A stretch of 64,000 bases of DNA from Alishewanella tabrizica. Its GTDB lineage: Bacteria > Pseudomonadota > Gammaproteobacteria > Enterobacterales > Alteromonadaceae. Positions within the stretch are counted from its first letter, which is position 1; each line of letters begins with the position of its first letter. Shown one piece after another: positions 18,288 through 26,190 of the stretch. Below the pieces are notes generated by a model. It worked only from the letters and a program-made list of their open reading frames with translations, searched no databases and had not been told where the DNA came from. Made by a program: the position numbers and the translations under genes. The stretch is taken from NCBI RefSeq assembly GCF_014652375.1, contig NZ_BMYR01000002.1, forward strand, positions 186,001-250,000, in the 5' to 3' direction.

Positions 18288-18788
18288 ATGAAATTATTTA
18301 TGGTTTATCTTGGTGGGTCTGCACCAGGTGCTAATATTGAACTGCATGATGTACGTTTTGTGGTGGGTGAACATATTGTTGATACCTATCCACAACTACG
18401 CGCCCAATGGTTTGGGCAAGTGAAAGGGTTGCACCTCGACAGTTATCTTGCCTTGCAACACATCGATGGCTATGAGATCACCTTGGTCACAACGCCCATA
18501 AAACAAGATGTTAAACTGTATTTTGTGAATTTTGGTGGTTATTATCCGAATAAAATTGCCGAGCAACACGATTTTACAGTATGTGTAGCACGTTCTGCTG
18601 CAGAGGCAAAAGCCAAGGCTAAAGCCAGTTTGCTCACTGATGCGCAAAGCCAACATAAAGACGATTTGTTGATGTTGGATGAGTGTTTATCTATAGATGA
18701 AGTAAATGGTTATTATATTCAGTTACAGGCCAAGGGGCACAGTCAACCGTTAATACCTGACTGGTCAGGGTATGAGGTGATTGGTTAA
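18288..18788 (+). CDS. DUF1543 protein
   Basis: A 166-residue soluble protein beginning MKLFMVYLGGSAPGANIELHDVRFVVG, the start of DUF1543 proteins. It contains two related strands around GLHLDSY and HKDDLLMLDE, consistent with the duplicated DUF1543 core. No biochemical function is known to me. A ribosome-binding site (AAAGGA) precedes the start and the gap to the permease is 12 bp, so it is probably in the same operon. The last 98 bp overlap tail-to-tail with the convergent membrane hydrolase gene, which is unusual; see findings. Confidence 0.8.
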   Translation: MKLFMVYLGGSAPGANIELHDVRFVVGEHIVDTYPQLRAQWFGQVKGLHLDSYLALQHIDGYEITLVTTPIKQDVKLYFVNFGGYYPNKIAEQHDFTVCVARSAAEAKAKAKASLLTDAQSQHKDDLLMLDECLSIDEVNGYYIQLQAKGHSQPLIPDWSGYEVIG

Positions 18789-19764
18789 GCGCGGCGGTTT
18801 CGTCGCCGCGTAATGTTCGCCACACCCAACTCAGCGTGTCAGAGAGTTGTAAATTTCTTGGAAGCCGACGGGCATTCATGTCGGCTTGCTCTGGCACAAC
18901 AAAACTAAAGGCATATTGTTGCTGTTGTCCCATTCGCAAATCGGTAATCACCACGTCATCGCCTATGCGTTCCAGTGCATAAAAACCATGCGTAAATGCA
19001 GCCAGTGTTTGCACATCCGGATGTAGCTGAAAGTCGCGATACAGCTCTAAATCAAGAGGGTGTACCACAAATTCAATGTTTGTTTCTTTTTCTAAAATAG
19101 AATAAAACCCTTCGTAATATGCGGTATCTGTCATTACCACAACTCGCCAAAGCAGTGTATTCATGGCAGTAGGTAACACAATCACTTGATTATAGGGTTT
19201 ACCTGTCAGTTGTTGTTGGACCGTTTGAGTAACATGCTGTTGAGCGGCAATACTCCACAACAAATAACAGCTCGAAAACACTAAACCTGCGGTATTCGCG
19301 GCCAGTGAGCTACGTCCTTTCACTATCACCCAACCTAAACCAAACAATAATGGCAAGGTATAAAGCGGATCAATAATAAAGAGACTGCCAATCCCAAAAG
19401 GATAATCGCTAAAAGGCTGCGCCAATTGTGTTCCATATATTGTCATCGTATCCAGTAATGGATGCGTGATTAATACAGCCCAGATCGCCAGTAACCACTG
19501 ACGATAGTTTGCGAGCTCATTATGGATTTTGCAGATAAGCAGGGCTAATAAGGGAGAAAGCAGGGACAGATAAAATAACGAGTGGCTGACACCACGATGT
19601 TCCACCATATTACTCAGATCATCGCCATAATCCACAAACACATCTAAATCAGGCAGCGTACCCGCTAGGGCGCCCCAAAGCGCAGCTTTTTTAACTGAGC
19701 TACGTTTGCCAACTACTGCCACGGCCACAGCAGAGCCGAGGGCAATTTGAGAAAGTGAATCCAT
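18691..19764 (-). CDS. YdjM-type membrane-bound metal-dependent hydrolase
   Basis: A 357-residue inner-membrane protein of the DUF457/YdjM family. It begins MDSLSQIALGSAVAVAVVG. The family signature GTLPDLDVFVDYGDD is followed by EHRGVSHSLFYL and ITHPLLDTMTIYGTQLAQPFSDYPFGIGSLFIIDPLYTLPL, in which His and Asp residues are proposed metal ligands. Four or so hydrophobic segments occur before a soluble C-terminal half. The YdjM gene of E. coli is LexA-controlled; no clear LexA box is seen here. The 3' end overlaps the convergent DUF1543 gene by 98 bp. The function is predicted only. Confidence 0.85.
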   Translation of the reverse strand: MDSLSQIALGSAVAVAVVGKRSSVKKAALWGALAGTLPDLDVFVDYGDDLSNMVEHRGVSHSLFYLSLLSPLLALLICKIHNELANYRQWLLAIWAVLITHPLLDTMTIYGTQLAQPFSDYPFGIGSLFIIDPLYTLPLLFGLGWVIVKGRSSLAANTAGLVFSSCYLLWSIAAQQHVTQTVQQQLTGKPYNQVIVLPTAMNTLLWRVVVMTDTAYYEGFYSILEKETNIEFVVHPLDLELYRDFQLHPDVQTLAAFTHGFYALERIGDDVVITDLRMGQQQQYAFSFVVPEQADMNARRLPRNLQLSDTLSWVWRTLRGDETAALNQSPHTLTSQVLTVDCAPWPVTEYNNHLLHL

Positions 19765-19786
19765 GCGTTAAAACTCGCTGTTTAAA

Positions 19787-20608
19787 TTATATCGAAGAGA
19801 GCGTATCGGTCTGCGGAGCATCAGATTGCTGCAATTGTGCCGCTAATACCTTAAAGAGTAATTGATAGTCGTTACAGAGGGTTTGTAAGCTACGATCAAT
19901 ATCCAAATAGTAGGCTGCTCTTTTGCCATTTAGTTCAATGGGCTGACTAATTTGTTCAAATTGAAATCCTACCCGATTAAGCATTCTGGCCAACGCTGGG
20001 GCAATGGCTGCATAAGCGTGCTTCAATTGCATCGCGCGGGCCTCTTCCAATGCCGCTAGATATAATCCTGCTGAGATATAACGAAAATGGGCTTGTTGAT
20101 CGAGATCACTGACAGCGGCGATGTGAGACAGCTGCGGGTTTTGTTGGCTTTGCATATTTTTTCGAAACGGTGCGGCCACGGCCAATCTCGAGAGTTCGAA
20201 AATTTGTTCTCGGGCAAATGCCGATGGGTGTAAGTCGGAACGAATAAATTGCCCTTGAAAATAGTGTTCAATAGGCAGTTTTTGACTGTCATTGAAACAT
20301 TCTATCATCCGCAGTGTGCCGGCAATGGTGTTGCTGTTACGATGCTCTAAAAAACAATGGATCGAATGCTGATCGAAGCTGTCGTATTCAATGCCTTCAG
20401 GTCTAACCGGCTCATAGCCTAATTCTTCACAATATACCCGATGTCTTAATCGATATACTTTGGTACGTTCAGTGGCATTTATAGCCTTTTTAACCTGAAA
20501 GTCTGCAGTAAACCGCTCAATCCAATGATTAGAAGCGATGGTGTTATTATAAACAACATGTTCAGGCGCCGAAAATAAAGCAGAGGCAGCCTGTTGGTTT
20601 TGGTACAT
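19787..20608 (-). CDS. PEP-CTERM/exosortase-associated acyltransferase
   Basis: A 273-residue protein matching the PEP-CTERM/exosortase system-associated acyltransferase family, a GNAT-like fold related to autoinducer synthases and N-acyl amino acid synthases. Key pattern: KVYRLRHRVYCEELGYEP (about 50-67), EYDSFDQHSIHCFL, AGTLRMI, REQIFELSRLAV, and YAAIAPALARMLNRVGFQFEQI. The reaction is not known; the fold suggests transfer of an acyl group. No exosortase or PEP-CTERM protein is in this window. The control region contains a 20-bp perfect palindrome 39 bp upstream of the start, a possible operator. Confidence 0.82.
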   Translation of the reverse strand: MYQNQQAASALFSAPEHVVYNNTIASNHWIERFTADFQVKKAINATERTKVYRLRHRVYCEELGYEPVRPEGIEYDSFDQHSIHCFLEHRNSNTIAGTLRMIECFNDSQKLPIEHYFQGQFIRSDLHPSAFAREQIFELSRLAVAAPFRKNMQSQQNPQLSHIAAVSDLDQQAHFRYISAGLYLAALEEARAMQLKHAYAAIAPALARMLNRVGFQFEQISQPIELNGKRAAYYLDIDRSLQTLCNDYQLLFKVLAAQLQQSDAPQTDTLSSI

Positions 20609-20896
20609 AGCTTAACCCTGAACACAATTAAGGTTTGAAAAATGCAACAGTAATACTTATTACTGTAAGTAAAATCCCTATGTTAGTGATTACAAACTTC
20701 CGTATCTAGGCTCTACTATGCAGACTCTTGTGAAAGAGATCAAATAAGAAAAGTGTTTTTTTTATGCTTTTCAGCAAATTTTGTGCTGAAAATGCTGAAA
20801 ATAGACATTAAATTAATTAATTACCGATTTTGGATTTTATGATACATCTTAACGATTTTTTAGAGGCGATATATTTTATTTGATGTTGCTAAAACA
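20609..20896. other. AT-rich intergenic region with inverted and direct repeats
   Basis: No gene is recognised between the acyltransferase and tmRNA genes. The region holds the palindrome at 20647-20666. Further on is a hairpin TTTTCAGCA...TGCTGAAAA (20768-20776/20784-20792), whose right arm is repeated directly at 20793-20801. It ends next to the tmRNA terminator. The AT-rich stretches fit a promoter for the leftward acyltransferase gene. Confidence 0.6.
20647..20666. promoter_or_regulatory. 20-bp palindrome upstream of the acyltransferase gene
   Basis: The sequence ACAGTAATACTTATTACTGT has perfect 9-bp arms and a 2-bp centre. It is placed 39 bp before the start codon of the leftward acyltransferase gene, where an operator would overlap the promoter. 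Its ACAG...CTGT ends differ from the CTG...CAG ends of lux boxes. The cognate regulator is unknown and not evident in the window. Confidence 0.6.
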
Positions 20897-20922
20897 AAAG
20901 GCCAGCATTTCTGCTGGCCTTT
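20891..20922 (-). terminator. Rho-independent terminator of tmRNA
   Basis: An 11-bp perfect stem (AAAGGCCAGCA/TGCTGGCCTTT) with a 4-nt loop, followed on the minus strand by TTTGTTTT. It begins 7 bp beyond the mature CCA end of tmRNA. Confidence 0.93.
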
Positions 20923-20928
20923 GTTATG

Positions 20929-21288
20929 TGGTGGAGCTGGCGGGAGTTGAACCCGCGTCCGAAAAACCTACGTCGTCGGTACTACATGCTTATCCAGTCG
21001 TTTAGTTAACCCTATGAGCGCCGGCTGGCAGGCTATCGTCGGGCGAGTCCGATTGGTTTTAGCATCTTGGCTCCGGACAAAGCCGCCATGCGATCCTGTT
21101 AGGGGTGATCTTCCAGAGTCTCAGCTTACAGGCATGCGTGAGGGGAAGAGCTATCTACTGCCTATTAAGCAGCGATTGCGTAGTTTTCGTCGTTTGCGAC
21201 TAGTTTTTTGCGGCTTTTTTACGAGGCCTACCGCACCTCGGCATGCACCTAAGATTTCGTGAATCCCGTCGAATCCAGAATCAGCCCC
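20929..21288 (-). ncRNA. ssrA: Transfer-messenger RNA (tmRNA)
   Basis: A 360-nt one-piece tmRNA that rescues stalled ribosomes together with SmpB. The 5' end reads GGGGCTGATTCTGGATTCGA and the 3' end carries a T-arm (GGGTTCAACTCCC) and terminal CCA, forming the tRNA-like domain. The internal tag frame at 21165-21197 reads ANDENYAIAA followed by TAA TAG. The terminal residues AIAA differ from the more usual ALAA. smpB lies 96 bp upstream on the same strand, as in many gammaproteobacteria. Confidence 0.97.
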
Positions 21289-21384
21289 GAATTCTGAGGT
21301 AAATCACTTACACCTTGAGTGAAATTTTATTGTACTCGGCCATCGATGAAATAGCTAGAAACTTTATACTGTATGCTTAAACAA

Positions 21385-21867
21385 TCAGCGTTTCGAGTGC
21401 TTCATCATCCGCTCTTTCTCGCGTGACCAATCACGGTCTTTAATATCATCGCGTTTATCAAAGCTCTTTTTACCTTTAGCCAGGTGGAACTCTAATTTTA
21501 CCCAGCATGCCTTCCAGTACATAGCCGTGGCAATTAAGGTGTAGCCATCGCGTTCTTTCAAGCCAATAAGCTTTTCTATCTCGCGTTTATGCAACAGCAG
21601 CTTACGGCTGCGCTCCGGGTCGCACACCACATGGCTGGAAGCACTATTTAATGCTTGAATTTGCGCGCCAAATAAATACGCTTGGCCATCATTTAAGATG
21701 ACATAAGAATCCGACAGATTTACTTTGCCCTGTCGAATGCTTTTTACTTCCCAGCCTTGTAAGCTGATACCTGCCTCAAAGCGATCTTCCAGAAAATATT
21801 CATGTCGGGCTTTTCTGTTTAAAGCAATGGTACTGTTTTGCTTTTTGTTCGTTTGTTTTTTACTCAT
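21385..21867 (-). CDS. smpB: SsrA-binding protein SmpB
   Basis: A 160-residue SmpB, the tmRNA partner that delivers it to stalled ribosomes. Core motifs include [38 protein letters not shown] (positions about 13-50) and [12 protein letters not shown]. The C-terminal tail [25 protein letters not shown] reaches into the decoding centre. Length is normal. It is transcribed in the same direction as the tmRNA gene just downstream and divergent from ratA. Confidence 0.98.
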   Translation of the reverse strand: MSKKQTNKKQNSTIALNRKARHEYFLEDRFEAGISLQGWEVKSIRQGKVNLSDSYVILNDGQAYLFGAQIQALNSASSHVVCDPERSRKLLLHKREIEKLIGLKERDGYTLIATAMYWKACWVKLEFHLAKGKKSFDKRDDIKDRDWSREKERMMKHSKR

Positions 21868-21992
21868 AATTCACTTTTTATAGCTGACAAGCGAGTTTTG
21901 CTTATGCGATCAAGGTGGGCTGCTTTGCGCTGCAACTTTGTTGCCTCGCGTTCTTCTGATACAATCCGCAGCCTGATTTAAGGGGAGTGAGT

Positions 21993-22424
21993 ATGCCACA
22001 AATTGAGCGCAGTGCCTTGGTTTTTTACAGCGCGCAACAGATGTTTGATCTTGTCAATGCGGTGCCACAGTATCCTGCTTTTTTACCAGGATGTAGCGCC
22101 GCCACGATTGTTAGTCAGTCTTCATCAGAGATGGTGGCGAAACTCCATGTTTCCAAGGCTGGTATTGGTCAATCTTTTACAACTCGCAATCTACTAGTAC
22201 CTTACGAGCGCATTGATATGCAATTAGTAGAGGGGCCATTTAAACAGTTACGCGGTGGCTGGTATTTTCAGCCATTAAATGCCCAAGCCTGTAAGGTTAT
22301 TTTGCGATTGGAATTTGAATTTTCTAATCGATTAGTACAATTTGCGTTTGGAAAAGTGTTTCAAGAATTAACGGCTGCAATGGTTAATGCGTTTACAGAG
22401 AGGGCAAAACACGTATATGGTTAA
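21993..22424 (+). CDS. ratA: RatA/COQ10-type START-domain protein
   Basis: A 143-residue START-fold protein: [34 protein letters not shown], then [11 protein letters not shown] and [21 protein letters not shown]. In E. coli this protein was described as the toxin RatA blocking 70S assembly. The wider family binds ubiquinone or other hydrophobic ligands, so the toxin role is not certain here. The ATG at 21993 was chosen because AGGGGAG is 5 bp upstream; an in-frame GTG two codons earlier lies inside that site. It overlaps rnfH by 8 bp, the conserved gammaproteobacterial pair. Confidence 0.92.
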   Translation: MPQIERSALVFYSAQQMFDLVNAVPQYPAFLPGCSAATIVSQSSSEMVAKLHVSKAGIGQSFTTRNLLVPYERIDMQLVEGPFKQLRGGWYFQPLNAQACKVILRLEFEFSNRLVQFAFGKVFQELTAAMVNAFTERAKHVYG

Positions 22425-22809
22425 TAATAGCGCTGGTGAAGCTGTTAATGAACGTTTCACTGTTGAAGTGGCTTACGCACTTCCAGATCGACAAGCGCTG
22501 CTAACGATTTCTGTGAATGGATCTACTAGCGTAGAGCAAGTGATTCAACAATCGGGTATTTTGCAGCAATTCCCACAGATTGATTTGGCAGTGCAAAAAG
22601 TCGGTATTTGGAGTCGGCCGGTTAAACTTAGTGAGGCAGTAAAAGACGGCGATCGGATAGAAATTTATCGACCGTTAATTGCCGATCCTAAAGACTTGAG
22701 ACGCCGCAGAGCCGAAAAGGCCAAAGAAGAAGGCCGTGCTGATAAAGTCACTGGCGGACGAGTACATGAAGCGAAAGCTATGCAAGATGACGCTAATAGC
22801 AGTGATTAA
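22417..22809 (+). CDS. rnfH: RnfH/RatB family ubiquitin-like protein
   Basis: A 130-residue small protein of the RnfH (UPF0125) family with a beta-grasp core: [39 protein letters not shown], and [42 protein letters not shown]. Its molecular role is unresolved. It is always found next to ratA. The ATG at 22417 overlaps the ratA stop, which favours it over an earlier in-frame start within ratA. The basic, charged C-terminal tail is extended by about 20 residues. Confidence 0.92.
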   Translation: MVNNSAGEAVNERFTVEVAYALPDRQALLTISVNGSTSVEQVIQQSGILQQFPQIDLAVQKVGIWSRPVKLSEAVKDGDRIEIYRPLIADPKDLRRRRAEKAKEEGRADKVTGGRVHEAKAMQDDANSSD

Positions 22810-22993
22810 GTAATTTGCTCAATATTAAGAATTTAGCGGTAAATTAAGCGAATAGCTGTAGCGTAGGTTTTAACTGTAATTCAAGTTCTCAGCCGTAGGC
22901 AAAAGATTTGACGTATTAACACTGTCAAAGTGTGATGTTCTAACTTATCTGTAATGCTTAGCCGCCCTGAAACAGAGCGGCACAGCGTAGCCG

Positions 22994-23353
22994 TTAAATA
23001 TCTAACGGTTTATCAAAGTCAGCACTTTTATCAAAATCACCGCTAATGTTCACCAAGCGATCATCTTTAAATTCTACCACCAAGCGTTTTTCAAAGTTGT
23101 TTCCACGCCCACCTTTTAAGGCATAAAAATAATGCCAGGTGTCGTTATCAAAAGGGTTTGCGGCGACGGGATTTCCCAATACAAACACCACTTGCTCTTT
23201 AGTCATTGCAATACGCAATTTATCAACATCTTTTTGTTCTAAAAAGTTACCTTGTGGTATATCGATTCGGTATACCCAGCTGCTGCATGCACTCACTGAG
23301 CTAAGTACCGCCAATAAAACTGCAATTTTTACTACTGCTTTCATAGATGCCAT
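22994..23353 (-). CDS. bamE: Outer membrane assembly lipoprotein BamE
   Basis: A 119-residue lipoprotein with a signal peptide and lipobox (SVSAC, Cys at about residue 23). The BamE/SmpA domain follows: YRIDIPQGNFLEQKDVDKLRIAMTKEQVVFVLGNPVAANPFDNDTWHYFY. BamE is part of the beta-barrel assembly machine in the periplasmic leaflet of the outer membrane. The Met three codons in (23344) is an equally good start. It is tail-to-tail with rnfH; a small hairpin (GCCGC...GCGGC, 22961-22981) lies beyond its stop without a T-run. The 184-bp gap holds nothing else clear. Confidence 0.96.
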   Translation of the reverse strand: MASMKAVVKIAVLLAVLSSVSACSSWVYRIDIPQGNFLEQKDVDKLRIAMTKEQVVFVLGNPVAANPFDNDTWHYFYALKGGRGNNFEKRLVVEFKDDRLVNISGDFDKSADFDKPLDI

Positions 23354-23424
23354 TAATGTGTTGTGTCAATACGAAGATAATAAAGCCATCATACCCTATG
23401 ATGACCCCATAGAAAAACCTTGTT

Positions 23425-25098
23425 TTAGGTTGTTGGCGCACATAAAAGTTCCCGCGCATTGGCTAAGGCGTTTGCGCTGATATTTTCACCGGCTAATAAG
23501 CGTGCTATTTCCTGAATACGCTCATCGTCGCTTAAGCAGCGCATCCGTGTTTCGGTGGCTTGACCGTCAGTGTATTTCTCAACAAATAATTGTTGATGCC
23601 CTTGGCTGGCAACTTGCGGCAAGTGTGTCACGCAAATAATTTGTGTACTTTGTCCAAGCTGACGTAATAAACGCCCTACGCCTGCGGCAACTGGCCCACT
23701 AATACCAACATCGACTTCGTCAAAAATAAGTGTGGGAGTGGTAATTTTATCTGCCAATATCACCTGAATTGCCAAGCTGATCCGAGATAGCTCGCCTCCT
23801 GACGCAACTTTGCTTAACGCTTGTAAAGGTTGCCCTGGATTGGTAGAAACATCAAAGCTGATCTGATCAACACCATGAGCGCTACCTTGTGCTAAAGGCA
23901 GAGTGTGTAAGTTAATGGCAAAACGGGCGTTAGCCATACTTAATTCATGCATGTTTTGCGTAATCAATTGACTTAATTCTGAGGCCGCTTCTACTCTGGC
24001 TTGCGTTAGACTCGCGGCAGCAGCTTCATACACTTTCGCTGCTTGGCTAATAGCGAGTGCTAATTCTGATAATCGTGAATCACTCTGCGTTAATTCTGCT
24101 AATTGTTGCGACAATTGTGCATGTAGCTCTGGTAACGCGTCGTAGCTCGTTTGATGTTTGCGTGATAACGTTAACCAAGTGCCTAAGCGATCGTCTATGT
24201 ATTGTAAACGTTCAGGATCTAGTTCAACTTTGTCAGCATAGCGGCGAAGTTCACGGCTAGCTTCTTCTGTCTGCAGTAAGGCATCGCTGAGCATGTGTTG
24301 TACATCGGCCAAGGCGGGATCAAGTTGCACTAATTGCTCGAGTTGCTGGCTCACCACTGATAAGGCCCGGTAAATCGTGTCGTCGTCACCATCATACAAT
24401 TGTTGCAAACATTGCTGGCTTTGGCTCAGTAACGTGTTGCCATGGCTTAAGCGATTGTGCTCGGTTTCTAACTGTGAAAACTCATCTGCTTGCGGGGCAA
24501 ATTGATCTAGCTCCGCAACTTGGTATTCTAATAATTGCCGCTGAGCATCGCGCTGTTGTTGTGTTTGTTTTAATTCAGTAAATTCCTGCTGTAATTGTTG
24601 CCAATAACGATAGCTTTGCTTGGTTTGCTGCAGTAGAACAGGCTTTGCACAATACGCATCCAGTAATTGGCGCTGATAATCTGCTTTTTGCAATAGTTGA
24701 TGCGCGTGTTGCCCGTGGATAGCCAGTAAATATTGGCCCAATGTCTTGAGTTGTTGCGCGGGAACTTGTACACCGTTGATATAGCCTCTGGAACGACCTT
24801 CAGCACTTACTACGCGGCGCACAATACATTCGTTACCCATTAATAAATCTTGTTGCTGTAACCATTCTTTTGCAGAGTTTAAGTGTGAAATATCAAAGGT
24901 GGCAACAACATCGGCCTTATCCGCGCCTGGACGAACTACCGTGGCCTCTGCACGCTCGCCAAAACATAAAGAGAGCGCGTCGATTGCTATCGATTTACCT
25001 GCACCCGTTTCTCCGGTAATGGTAGACATGCCAGCCGCCCAGTCAATTTCCAGCGCCCGTACAATAGCAAAGTTACTGATATGAAGATGTGACAGCAT
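23425..25098 (-). CDS. recN: DNA repair protein RecN
   Basis: A 557-residue SMC-like ATPase of recombinational repair. The N-terminal Walker A is GETGAGKS (residues 29-36). The long central coiled coil (about 150-370) is rich in Gln and Leu. The C-terminal half holds the signature SGGELSRISLAIQVIL and Walker B TLIFDEVDVGISG, then CVTHLPQVASQGH. RecN is usually SOS-induced. The upstream region near 25099-25145 contains ACTGTTTATAGGTACAGT-like DNA, which resembles a LexA box half-pattern but is not a clean match. The order recN-nadK is conserved. Confidence 0.98.
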   Translation of the reverse strand: MLSHLHISNFAIVRALEIDWAAGMSTITGETGAGKSIAIDALSLCFGERAEATVVRPGADKADVVATFDISHLNSAKEWLQQQDLLMGNECIVRRVVSAEGRSRGYINGVQVPAQQLKTLGQYLLAIHGQHAHQLLQKADYQRQLLDAYCAKPVLLQQTKQSYRYWQQLQQEFTELKQTQQQRDAQRQLLEYQVAELDQFAPQADEFSQLETEHNRLSHGNTLLSQSQQCLQQLYDGDDDTIYRALSVVSQQLEQLVQLDPALADVQHMLSDALLQTEEASRELRRYADKVELDPERLQYIDDRLGTWLTLSRKHQTSYDALPELHAQLSQQLAELTQSDSRLSELALAISQAAKVYEAAAASLTQARVEAASELSQLITQNMHELSMANARFAINLHTLPLAQGSAHGVDQISFDVSTNPGQPLQALSKVASGGELSRISLAIQVILADKITTPTLIFDEVDVGISGPVAAGVGRLLRQLGQSTQIICVTHLPQVASQGHQQLFVEKYTDGQATETRMRCLSDDERIQEIARLLAGENISANALANARELLCAPTT

Positions 25099-25184
25099 AA
25101 ATCCACTCCGGATACTGTTTATAGGTACAGTGTAAATTTATACAGTAATTGTGGATTTTGCAAGCACTACGTACAGAAATTTTA

Positions 25185-26066
25185 TTAGTACAACTTACTG
25201 CCCCAGCCCAATTTGTTCCGCAATACGTGATAGTAACTGTAACCAGGTGGATGCACCAATCGTAATGGATTAGGGTGTTTTCTAATGTAAATATCGTCGC
25301 CAGGCATGACGGCTAAAATGACATGGCTGTCGCAACTGATTTGTAAATGTGCATCGTTGGTGTCAGCAACTTTCAAGCGAATTTCACTGTTGCCCGACAC
25401 CACAAGCGGGCGGCTACTCAAGGTGTGGGGAAACATCGGGACTAAACTCATTGCATCTAAATCTGGCGTCAGAATCGGGCCGCCACCCGAGAGTGAATAT
25501 GCAGTCGATCCTGTAGGCGTACTAATGATTAAGCCATCTGAGCGTTGGCTGTACACAAACTCATCATTAATATAGGCTTCAAATTCTATCATGTGTGCGA
25601 CTTTATCAGCATGTAATACTGCTTCGTTTACGGCGCTATTACTACTTTTGATGCTGCCATGGCGGTGGACGGATATTTCCAACAGATTACGTTTCTCTGT
25701 GACAAAGTTACCCATCAACACCTCTTTTAATGGATGTTGAAAATTTTCAGGTGCTAAATCGGTTAAAAAGCCTAAATTGCCACGATTAACTCCCAATACC
25801 GCTACGTCAAAACGCGCTAGTACTCTTGCGGCACCTAACATATTACCATCACCGCCAACAACAATAGCGAGATCACAGATTTTACCTAGCTCAACTAAAT
25901 CAACAATCTCGGCATCGGTTAATTGTAAATTTTGCGCCACGCGTTCTTCTACATAAACACTTAGCCCCAGTTCGGTTAAAAAATTGTAGAGGCTGGCGAG
26001 AGTTTGATTGGCGCCGCTATGGTGTGGCTTTCCAATCAAGCCAATTTTGGCAAATGCATAACTCAT
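25185..26066 (-). CDS. nadK: NAD kinase
   Basis: A 293-residue cytosolic kinase that phosphorylates NAD to NADP. The GGDGNML motif (residues 71-77) includes the catalytic Asp. NEAVLHADK, the [24 protein letters not shown] segment and the [12 protein letters not shown] region complete the family pattern. Normal length. It is divergent from hrcA, with 124 bp between the start codons containing the sigma-32-like promoter of hrcA. In E. coli nadK and grpE are direct neighbours; here hrcA lies between them. Confidence 0.98.
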   Translation of the reverse strand: MSYAFAKIGLIGKPHHSGANQTLASLYNFLTELGLSVYVEERVAQNLQLTDAEIVDLVELGKICDLAIVVGGDGNMLGAARVLARFDVAVLGVNRGNLGFLTDLAPENFQHPLKEVLMGNFVTEKRNLLEISVHRHGSIKSSNSAVNEAVLHADKVAHMIEFEAYINDEFVYSQRSDGLIISTPTGSTAYSLSGGGPILTPDLDAMSLVPMFPHTLSSRPLVVSGNSEIRLKVADTNDAHLQISCDSHVILAVMPGDDIYIRKHPNPLRLVHPPGYSYYHVLRNKLGWGSKLY

Positions 26067-26132
26067 AGTAAAAAATCTTCCTTTTCTCTTACTGCTCAGT
26101 ATAGGTCAGCTTGGCTAACTATAAAACGCCTA

Positions 26133-26160
26133 CTTGAATTAATTGGAAAAAGCCCCATTT
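26133..26160 (+). promoter_or_regulatory. Sigma-32 (heat-shock) type promoter of hrcA-grpE
   Basis: The -35 box CTTGAAT (26133-26139) and the -10 box CCCCATTT (26153-26160) are separated by 13 bp. The known RpoH consensus is CTTGAAA, 11-15 bp, CCCCATNT, so one -35 base differs and the -10 is a full match. It lies 31 bp before the hrcA ATG, in the right direction. Confidence 0.82.
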
Positions 26161-26165
26161 CCAAT
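26142..26165. promoter_or_regulatory. Palindrome overlapping the hrcA heat-shock promoter
   Basis: Perfect 8-bp arms ATTGGAAA and TTTCCAAT flank an 8-bp centre that contains most of the -10 box. A repressor bound here would block the promoter. It is not the CIRCE element (TTAGCACTC-N9-GAGTGCTAA) recognised by most HrcA proteins. HrcA autoregulation through a diverged operator is an inference. Confidence 0.5.
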
Positions 26166-26190
26166 AACACTTTAGTTGCGGATTATATCC

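Noticed and set aside
20647..20666. lux box in front of the acyltransferase gene
   Set aside because: The dyad ends are ACAG and CTGT, opposite to the CTG...CAG pattern of known lux boxes, and no LuxR gene is adjacent.
25099..25145. LexA box in the recN upstream region
   Set aside because: The ACTG...CAGT-like sequence has the wrong spacing and internal bases for the CTGT-N8-ACAG consensus to be called with confidence.
26142..26165. CIRCE element upstream of hrcA
   Set aside because: The arms are ATTGGAAA/TTTCCAAT rather than TTAGCACTC/GAGTGCTAA; it was therefore reported only as an uncharacterised palindrome.
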